Assembly (NCBI GenBank): GCA_947488485.1
Contig: CANKZO010000143.1
Location: 1 to 6,000, forward strand
From: Opitutia bacterium
GTDB lineage: Bacteria; Verrucomicrobiota; Verrucomicrobiae; Opitutales; UBA953
Reading direction: 5' to 3'
DNA length: 6,000 nt
The notes under the pieces are model-generated. The model made no database searches, had not been told where the DNA came from, and saw only the letters and a program-made list of their open reading frames with translations. The stretch's first letter is position 1. Each line of letters opens with the position of its first letter. This document shows positions 1-5,153 of the stretch, piece after piece. The translations under genes and the position numbers were made by a program.

Positions 1-2
1 TG

Positions 3-1742
3 GCGACTTTCCGCAACCACCACCGCGACCTCGACGCCATCCGCATGGCCAACGTCTACGCCTCCTCCGACCAAGGTAAGACCTGGACCCGCCGCGGCGG
101 CGTCACCTTCCCGGGCACCGACTTCGACGAGCACATGATCGTCGAGCGAAAGGACGGCTCGCTCTGGATGCTGGCCCGCGCCGGCAAAGGCATCAGCGAA
201 TCCACCTCGACCGATGGCGGCCGCACCTGGACTGCTCCGACGGATTCGCCGATCAAGAACCCGAAGGCCCGCTTCTTCCTCCGCCGACTTAACTCCGGCA
301 ACCTGCTACTCGTGAAGAACGGCCCGATCGACGTCCAGCTGCCCCGCCGCTCCAGCCTCAGCGCTTTCGTCTCGAAGGATGACGGTAAGACCTGGGGCCC
401 GGGCCTCCTGCTCGACGACCGCGCCTCGGTCTCCTACCCCGACGGCTTCCAGGCTCCGGACGGCACGATCCACATCCTCTACGACTGGAATCGCCACACC
501 GACGCCGAGATCCTGCTCACGAAGTTCACGGAGGAGGACATCGCCAAGCAGACCAAGGTCACCCGCTCGCTCGTGAACAAGGCGACCAAGACCCCTCACC
601 CAGAACTCGGCGGCCATGGCGTCCGTGCTGACGCCAAGTGGACGGCCCAAGGCCTCATTGATGCCAAACAGGACCGCACCAGCATCCCTTACGAAGGCTA
701 CACCCCCAACCGGATGGTCTGCGATACGACCCTGCGCCTGATGCCCGACGGCTCTTGGATCTACTTCATGCTGGCCGGGGGCGACACCGAACCCTCCCCG
801 CTGAACTATACCGCCATCACCCGCAGCACCGACGAAGGCCGGACGTGGTCGCCGCTCGCGACATTCGACGTCGGTTTCCCGCGCGAAGGCGAGACCATCG
901 GCCAAGGTCCGACCGAGGTCCTCGTCCGCGGCGGCCGTGCGACGCTCTTCTTCTCGACCCACTCGAAACACTGGGCCAATGACTTCCGCTCCTGGTATCT
1001 GACGAGCGACGACTCCTTCAAGACGTGGAGCAAGCCCACCGCCCTGCCTGGTCGCCTGAAGGAACGCACATTCATCCGCCCTTCCATCGTCACCAAGGAC
1101 GGCCGTATCCTGATGCCCTTCCAACACTACGTCGGTCCGGATTCCGAAAAGGACAAGGCTCCGCTCGACCGCGCATTCACCAACCCACGCAATGGCGTGC
1201 TGATGAGCGGGGACGGCGGCAAGACCTGGAGCGAGCACGGTAACGTGCGCCTCACGCCCAACGACAAATACTTCGGCTGGGCGGAACCGACCATCCATGA
1301 ACGCGCCGACGGCTCGATCCTGATGTATATCCGCGCCGATGGCCTCGGCGGCGTCCTCTATCAGGCGACCTCCCGGGACGGCGGCCGCACTTGGCCGGAA
1401 TTCGCCTCGGTCACCGACATTCCGAACCCCGGCAGCAAAGCCACCCTCTTCCCGCTCGGCGGCACGTCCGTCGCCATGTTGCACAACAACAACTCCAAGC
1501 GCCGCGCTCCACTCTCACTCTGGATCAGCTTCGACGACGGCAAGACCTGGCCCTACCAGCGCGTGCTCGTACCCGAAGCCGGCCCCGACCCGCAATATCC
1601 CGGCAAGCACATGAAGGGGTCGATCAATTATCCGGACGGCTTCGTCAGCGCCGACAAGCAGTGGCTGCACTTCGCCTACGACGACGCCCGTCACCGGGCC
1701 GTGCATTACAGCGCGAAGCTCCCGCCGCTGCCCGCCAAGTAA
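3..1742 (+). CDS. Tandem sialidase-like (BNR/Asp-box) double-propeller protein, 5' end outside window
   Basis: This is a probable secreted glycan-binding or glycan-hydrolysing protein of the sialidase/BNR superfamily. Residues are numbered from the Met codon at base 45. That Met is unlikely to be the start: the frame is open to base 3 upstream, the upstream residues read as family sequence, and no ribosome-binding site precedes it. Seven canonical Asp boxes (S-x-D-x-G-x-T-W) lie at residues 7-14, 55-62, 110-117, 261-268, 388-395, 443-450 and 495-502. A degenerate one at 321-328 has Phe in place of Gly. Residues 25-161 resemble residues 410-559, so the protein appears to carry the end of one propeller and then a whole second one (about 184-560). 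An Arg-x-Pro site (FIRPS, 342-347) recalls the FRIP motif of sialidases, but I could not assign a full Arg triad or nucleophile, so sialidase activity is unproven. It ends in TAA, 68 bases before the oxidoreductase gene. The family is clear; the substrate is unknown. Confidence 0.9.
   Translation, partial: ATFRNHHRDLDAIRMANVYASSDQGKTWTRRGGVTFPGTDFDEHMIVERKDGSLWMLARAGKGISESTSTDGGRTWTAPTDSPIKNPKARFFLRRLNSGNLLLVKNGPIDVQLPRRSSLSAFVSKDDGKTWGPGLLLDDRASVSYPDGFQAPDGTIHILYDWNRHTDAEILLTKFTEEDIAKQTKVTRSLVNKATKTPHPELGGHGVRADAKWTAQGLIDAKQDRTSIPYEGYTPNRMVCDTTLRLMPDGSWIYFMLAGGDTEPSPLNYTAITRSTDEGRTWSPLATFDVGFPREGETIGQGPTEVLVRGGRATLFFSTHSKHWANDFRSWYLTSDDSFKTWSKPTALPGRLKERTFIRPSIVTKDGRILMPFQHYVGPDSEKDKAPLDRAFTNPRNGVLMSGDGGKTWSEHGNVRLTPNDKYFGWAEPTIHERADGSILMYIRADGLGGVLYQATSRDGGRTWPEFASVTDIPNPGSKATLFPLGGTSVAMLHNNNSKRRAPLSLWISFDDGKTWPYQRVLVPEAGPDPQYPGKHMKGSINYPDGFVSADKQWLHFAYDDARHRAVHYSAKLPPLPAK
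117..527 (+). repeat. Protein-level repeat, copy 1 (C-terminal half of first propeller)
   Basis: Residues 25-161 of the sialidase-like protein match residues 410-559 of the same protein in order. The shared anchors are E-R-x-D-G-S-x-x-M followed by S-x-D-G-G-R-T-W, then R-R-x-x-L-S-x-x-x-S-x-D-D-G-K-T-W, then Y-P-D-G-F, then H-x-x-Y-D-x-x-R-H. The two copies are offset by 385 residues at the best-matched Asp boxes (110-117 against 495-502). The similarity is in protein sequence; the DNA copies are diverged, so this is an old duplication. Confidence 0.75.
1272..1721 (+). repeat. Protein-level repeat, copy 2 (C-terminal half of second propeller)
   Basis: This is the counterpart of the copy at 117-527, covering residues 410-559. 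It has the same anchor series, including S-x-D-G-G-R-T-W at 443-450, S-F-D-D-G-K-T-W at 495-502, YPDGF at 529-533 and the closing H-x-x-Y-D-x-x-R-H segment. One difference is that copy 1 has a basic FFLRRL segment (77-82) where copy 2 has a segment without arginine (about 467-472). The two propellers may therefore not be functionally equivalent. Confidence 0.72.
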
Positions 1743-1766
1743 ACAGCCGGCAAAAGGCAGAATAAG

Positions 1767-1794
1767 TTGGCAAAGCAGGGCGGAGGGCTAAGTT
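1767..1794 (+). promoter_or_regulatory. Weak candidate sigma-70-type promoter before the oxidoreductase gene
   Basis: TTGGCA at 1767-1772 differs from the TTGACA -35 consensus by one base. Sixteen bases later, TAAGTT at 1789-1794 matches three of six positions of TATAAT. Transcription from it would start near base 1800, giving a leader of only about 10 bases before the ATG at 1811. The -10 match is poor, and the gap between genes is short enough for read-through from the sialidase-like gene, so this is tentative. Confidence 0.28.
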
Positions 1795-1810
1795 GCCCTC
1801 TTCCCCGCCC
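1778..1810 (+). promoter_or_regulatory. Stem-loop covering a Shine-Dalgarno-like sequence directly before the oxidoreductase start
   Basis: GAGGGC (1783-1788) pairs perfectly with GCCCTC (1795-1800) around the six-base loop TAAGTT. GGGCG (1778-1782) pairs with CGCCC (1806-1810), leaving TTCCC (1801-1805) bulged on the 3' side, for 11 Watson-Crick pairs in all. The ATG at 1811 follows the last paired base. The stem buries GGAGGG (1782-1787), and an alternative TTG start (1793-1795) spans the loop and the first base of the 3' arm. There is no T tract after it, so it is not an intrinsic terminator. The pairing is seen in the sequence; a regulatory role is inferred. Confidence 0.45.
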
Positions 1811-3871
1811 ATGCGCCTCCTCCTCGCCTTAGGGCTCCTGCTGCTCGCCCGTCCCGCCCAGGCCGCGGAGGCCGATGTCATTGTCTACGGCGCCACCCCG
1901 GGAGGTTTCTGCGCGGCGATCGCCGCCGCCCGCGAAGGCGCCAAGGTCGTGCTCCTCGAACCCACCGCCCACGTCGGCGGAGTCAACACCGGCGGCCTGA
2001 GCTTCAGCGATTCCAACCAGACCGTCAGGTCCACCCTGCTGGGTCTATTCGAGGAATGGCACCAGCGCGTCGCCGCCGATTATGCCGCCCGCGGCGTGAA
2101 GCTGCCTTACGACGTCGCGGTGAAGGACAACTCCGTCTGGACCTACGAACCGCACGTCGCCGCCCGCGTGACGGACGCGATGCTCAAGGAAGCCGGCGTG
2201 AGCGTGCTGACGAAACAGACCTTGGAAGGCGTCGAGAAAGCTGGCGCCCGGATCGTCGGCCTGCGGACGTCCGGCGGCATGCACACCGCGAAAGTCTTCA
2301 TCGATGCCACGTATGAGGGCGACCTGATGGCCCGCGCCGGCGTGGTCTGGCACCTCGGTCGAGAGAGCCGCGACGAATACGGCGAATCGTTCGCGGGCCG
2401 CCAATACCCGAAGGAGAAGATGGCCATCAATGGTTTCGATGCCAACGGCCTGCCGCTGCCATTCATCACGTCCGTCCGCCCGGGCGACGACCAAGCCGGC
2501 GAAGAGACCGTCATGGTCTACAGCTTCCGGCTCTGCCTGACCAAGAACCCTGCGAACCGCGTACCGTTCCCGGAACCGCAGACCTACGACCCGGCACGCT
2601 TCGAACTGATCCGCCGGTATTTCCAGAAATACCCAAACGCGCCGCTGCCCTGGGATCTTTACCCCCTGCCGGGAGACAAGTTCGACGCGAACAACGGCAT
2701 CGGTAAGATGTTCTCGATGGGACTCGTCGGCGAAGCCAACGGCTGGTGCGCCTCCGACCCCGCCGGCCGCGCCAAGCTCTGGGAGAAGCATAAGCAGTAT
2801 ACCCTCGAGTTCTATAAGTTCCTCACGACCGACCCGGCCGTCCCGGCGAAGATCCGCGCGACGATGGCCGAGCTCGGCCTTTGCCGAGATGAATTCCCAG
2901 AGACGCAGCATTGGTCGCCGCAGCTCTACGTCCGCGAAGGACGACGCATGGACGGACGCATGATCCTGACCCAGAACGACGTGCTCAAAGATGCCCAGAA
3001 GGAAGACCCGATCGCGATCTCGTCCTTCCCCATCGATTCGCATGACTGCCGCCGGCTCGCCCTGCCCGACGGCGTCATCAACGAAGGCACCATCTTCCCC
3101 GTGCGCATGCCCGGACGTCGCCACGGCTACGCGTATCATATTCCTTATCGCGCCATCACGCCTTCGGCCTCGGAGTGTTCCAACCTGCTCGTCCCCGTCG
3201 CGCTCTCGGCCACGCACGTCGCGTATTCATCCGTCCGCGTCGAGCCGACCTGGATGGCCATCGGCCAAGGCGCCGGTGTCGCCGCCGCCCTCGTCGCCAA
3301 GGCCGGCGTCACCGTCCAAGCCCTCGACTATCCCACGCTCCGCACCCGCCTGCTCGCCCAGAAGGTCGTCCTCGAACTCCCCGTGCTGCCGCCGGTCGGC
3401 AAGGTCGCCCGCTCCTCCGGCCCAGTCTCGATCGACTCGAAGTCCCTACCGGGGCTGATCCTCGACGACGCGCAGGCCGAACTCTCGGGCGACTGGGAAC
3501 GCTCCACGAACTTCAAGCCGCACGTCGGCACGGGCTACCTGCACGACGAACAGCGCTCCGATGGTAAGTCGCGCGCGGTCTTCCGCTTCAAGGGACCGGC
3601 CGACGGCGAGTTCGCGCTGCGCATGGCCTACTCCGCCCACGAGACGCGGACGACGCGCCTGCCGATCACGATCGTCGGCGGCGGCACGGAGCATCGCTTC
3701 TCCGTGGACCAGACCCAGCCCCTCCCCGCCGGCGAGGCCTTCCGTGAAGTCGGTCGTATCCGCCTCCGTCAGGGCATGGACTATACGCTCACCGTCGCCA
3801 ACGAGAACACCAAAGGCTTCGTGATCCTCGACGCCTTCCAGTTGCTCCCGGTCGTCGCACCGGCAAAGTAA
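1811..3871 (+). CDS. Exported FAD-dependent oxidoreductase with golvesin-like C-terminal domain
   Basis: This is a probable secreted flavoprotein of the FAD_oxidored (PF12831-type) family. Residues 1-18 form a Sec-type signal peptide (basic MR, Leu-rich core, AQA cleavage site) with no twin-arginine motif. A Rossmann nucleotide-binding segment follows, with GATPGG at 27-32 and the strand-2 acidic residue E50. Family hallmarks come next: IDATYEGD (164-171), REGRRMDGR (375-383), PYRAITP (445-451) and the cofactor-proximal WMAIGQGAGVAAAL (481-494). Residues about 545-681 form a separate beta-rich domain resembling the golvesin/xanthan-lyase C-terminal domain (GYLHDE, the DGEFALRMAYS strand, closing GFVILDAFQL). 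It may bind polysaccharide. The start is ambiguous: a TTG at 1793 in the same frame lies 5 bases after GGAGGG and would add six residues. I prefer ATG 1811 because the signal peptide is complete there and the VCBS gene has a similar layout. The reaction and substrate are unknown. Confidence 0.92.
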   Translation: MRLLLALGLLLLARPAQAAEADVIVYGATPGGFCAAIAAAREGAKVVLLEPTAHVGGVNTGGLSFSDSNQTVRSTLLGLFEEWHQRVAADYAARGVKLPYDVAVKDNSVWTYEPHVAARVTDAMLKEAGVSVLTKQTLEGVEKAGARIVGLRTSGGMHTAKVFIDATYEGDLMARAGVVWHLGRESRDEYGESFAGRQYPKEKMAINGFDANGLPLPFITSVRPGDDQAGEETVMVYSFRLCLTKNPANRVPFPEPQTYDPARFELIRRYFQKYPNAPLPWDLYPLPGDKFDANNGIGKMFSMGLVGEANGWCASDPAGRAKLWEKHKQYTLEFYKFLTTDPAVPAKIRATMAELGLCRDEFPETQHWSPQLYVREGRRMDGRMILTQNDVLKDAQKEDPIAISSFPIDSHDCRRLALPDGVINEGTIFPVRMPGRRHGYAYHIPYRAITPSASECSNLLVPVALSATHVAYSSVRVEPTWMAIGQGAGVAAALVAKAGVTVQALDYPTLRTRLLAQKVVLELPVLPPVGKVARSSGPVSIDSKSLPGLILDDAQAELSGDWERSTNFKPHVGTGYLHDEQRSDGKSRAVFRFKGPADGEFALRMAYSAHETRTTRLPITIVGGGTEHRFSVDQTQPLPAGEAFREVGRIRLRQGMDYTLTVANENTKGFVILDAFQLLPVVAPAK

Positions 3872-3875
3872 CCCC

Positions 3876-5075
3876 ATGAAGACCCGCCTGCTTCTCTGCC
3901 TGACCGCCCTGCTCGTGGGCTGCTCCACGCCTAAGGAAGAGCCTAAGCCGGCCGCCTCGCTGCTGCCGGTCGGCTGGGACGCCAAGGCCGCGGGCGACAA
4001 GGTCATGGCCAGCCTCTTCAAGGTCACCGGCCCGGAGGTCAAAGGCGCGCACGACGCCCATTTCACGATCGTCGGTGACCGTGCGTACGTCGTGACCGAG
4101 GTCAACGACCGCCAAGCCGGCGAGGCCGCCCAGTGGCCCTTCGTCTACGCGACGCTCTCCATCGTCGACCTGCGCAATGAGCGCCTGCTCGACGTGATGA
4201 CCCTCGCCCGCTCCGAACAAGCCTTCGCCAATGAGACGCTGCCCGTCGGCGCCTGCTTCGTGCCCCGCATCAAGCAGGTCGGCCCGAAGACGCTCCGCTG
4301 CTGGTTCGCCAGCGAACAGCCCGGCAAGCGCCAGTCGCAGACTTACTATCGCGACTTCGACCTCGGCACGCTGACGTTCGAGCGCGAGATCCATCGCATG
4401 AAGCTGCGCACGAGCGACGGCGTCTTCGACCTGCAGCCACAATATCTGCACGCCGACGCCGCCAAGCAGGGCTTCAAGCGCAAGCCGGTCGACGCCGGGC
4501 TCTACCTGTTCGACAACTTCAAGGAGTTCGACGGACGCACCTACATCGCGATCAACAACTACATTGGCGCCCAGCAGGCGCTCTGCGCTCTGAACGCCGA
4601 AGCGGACACCCTCGAAGTCGTCGGCCACTTCAATGGCCCCGGCGGCCCGGCCCTGACCGAGCCCGCGGTCAATCGTCTGCCCAACGGCACCTGGCTGGCC
4701 ATCTGCCGCCAGGAGAACGGCGACCACAACTACTGGTTCTGCGAAAGCCAGGATGGCCGGACCTGGACGACCGGGGGCGAGAAGGCCTTCGTCAAGCAAG
4801 GCGCCGGCTCCAAGCCGACGTTCGATAAGTTCAACGGCACCTACTTCCTCGGCTGGCAGGAGCTCACCCGGATCGACGGCGTCAGCCGAAGCGTCTTCAA
4901 TGTCGACGTCTCCAAGGACGGCCTCAGCTGGGAGCGTAAATACCGCTTCGAGAGCACCAAATCCTTTCAATACCCCACCTTCGTCGAGGACAGGGGGGCT
5001 ATCTGGCTGGTCGTGACCCAAGGGGACTCCGACCCCAGCCGCAAGGAACGGATCATGTTCGGTCGGTTGGAGTAA
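3876..5075 (+). CDS. BNR/sialidase-like propeller lipoprotein
   Basis: This 399-residue predicted lipoprotein has a short basic N-terminus (MKTR), a hydrophobic core and a lipobox LVGC with the lipidated cysteine at residue 16. The next residue is Ser, not Asp, so by the Lol rule it would be sorted to the outer membrane (inferred). The mature part looks like a beta-propeller related to the sialidase superfamily. It has two shortened Asp boxes, SQDGRTW (291-297) and SKDGLSW (346-352), a YPTF segment (366-369), and alternating strand-and-glycine patterns throughout. I could not find a catalytic triad, so it may bind a glycan or act on an unrecognised one. Its ATG lies four bases after the oxidoreductase stop and no clear ribosome-binding site precedes it. 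This suggests one transcript and coupled translation, and hence a shared task. Base composition matches its neighbours. Confidence 0.9.
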   Translation: MKTRLLLCLTALLVGCSTPKEEPKPAASLLPVGWDAKAAGDKVMASLFKVTGPEVKGAHDAHFTIVGDRAYVVTEVNDRQAGEAAQWPFVYATLSIVDLRNERLLDVMTLARSEQAFANETLPVGACFVPRIKQVGPKTLRCWFASEQPGKRQSQTYYRDFDLGTLTFEREIHRMKLRTSDGVFDLQPQYLHADAAKQGFKRKPVDAGLYLFDNFKEFDGRTYIAINNYIGAQQALCALNAEADTLEVVGHFNGPGGPALTEPAVNRLPNGTWLAICRQENGDHNYWFCESQDGRTWTTGGEKAFVKQGAGSKPTFDKFNGTYFLGWQELTRIDGVSRSVFNVDVSKDGLSWERKYRFESTKSFQYPTFVEDRGAIWLVVTQGDSDPSRKERIMFGRLE

Positions 5076-5078
5076 TCA

Positions 5079-5102
5079 TAAGGTCTCGATTAGCCTAAGG
5101 TC
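5079..5102 (+). repeat. Pair of TAAGGTC direct repeats flanking a TTAGCCTAA dyad
   Basis: TAAGGTC occurs at 5079-5085 and again at 5096-5102, 17 bases apart start to start. The second copy overlaps the short odd palindrome TTAGCCTAA (5090-5098). The position, just after the lipoprotein stop and upstream of the VCBS gene, would suit a regulator-binding site. The repeats are short, however, and could arise by chance. Confidence 0.25.
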
Positions 5103-5125
5103 CAAAAACTCCTCGCAACCAATCT

Positions 5126-5151
5126 GGGCGGGAGGTGTATTACTCCTACCC
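5126..5151 (+). promoter_or_regulatory. Hairpin and Shine-Dalgarno-like GGGAGGTG before the VCBS gene
   Basis: GGAG (5131-5134) pairs with CTCC (5143-5146) across an eight-base loop. The stem extends through a G-U pair, one C-A mismatch and GGG (5126-5128) with CCC (5149-5151). The buried GGAGGTG ends 16 bases before the ATG at 5154, which is longer than usual spacing. The only in-frame codon nearer the motif that could initiate is the rare start ATT at 5139. A second CTCC-T-CGC element at 5109-5116 could pair with GCGGGAG (5128-5134) instead, giving two mutually exclusive folds. TATTAC (5138-5143) could alternatively serve as a -10 box for a nearly leaderless transcript. These are hypotheses from pairing only. 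Confidence 0.38.
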
Positions 5152-5153
5152 CT

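Noticed and set aside
45..47. ATG as the true start of the sialidase-like gene
   Set aside because: The frame is open to the window edge with family-like residues upstream, no ribosome-binding site or signal peptide is present, and the first propeller would be incomplete.
306..1484. Long open frame on the minus strand (about 390 codons) opposite the sialidase-like gene
   Set aside because: Its translation has no recognisable motif and is rich in Arg, Ala, Gly and Val, as expected for the shadow of a GC-rich gene. The + strand frame has seven canonical Asp boxes.
72..1550. Recurrent DNA words such as GGCAAGACCTGG and GGCCGCACCTGG as a DNA repeat family
   Set aside because: They encode the G-[KR]-T-W core of the Asp boxes at irregular protein-dictated spacing, so the repetition is explained at the protein level.
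1778..1810. Intrinsic terminator between the sialidase-like gene and the oxidoreductase gene
   Set aside because: The hairpin is strong, but it is followed by an ATG and coding sequence, not a T tract, and its 3' side has a five-base bulge.
2045..3217. Long open frame on the minus strand (390 codons) opposite the oxidoreductase
   Set aside because: It lies wholly within a gene with clear FAD-family motifs, and its own translation resembles no domain I know.
3789..5021. Minus-strand open frame of 410 codons opposite the lipoprotein gene
   Set aside because: It is longer than the + strand gene, but its Leu/Val/Gly/Ala-rich low-complexity translation lacks domains. The + strand frame has a lipobox, Asp boxes and an operon-like position.
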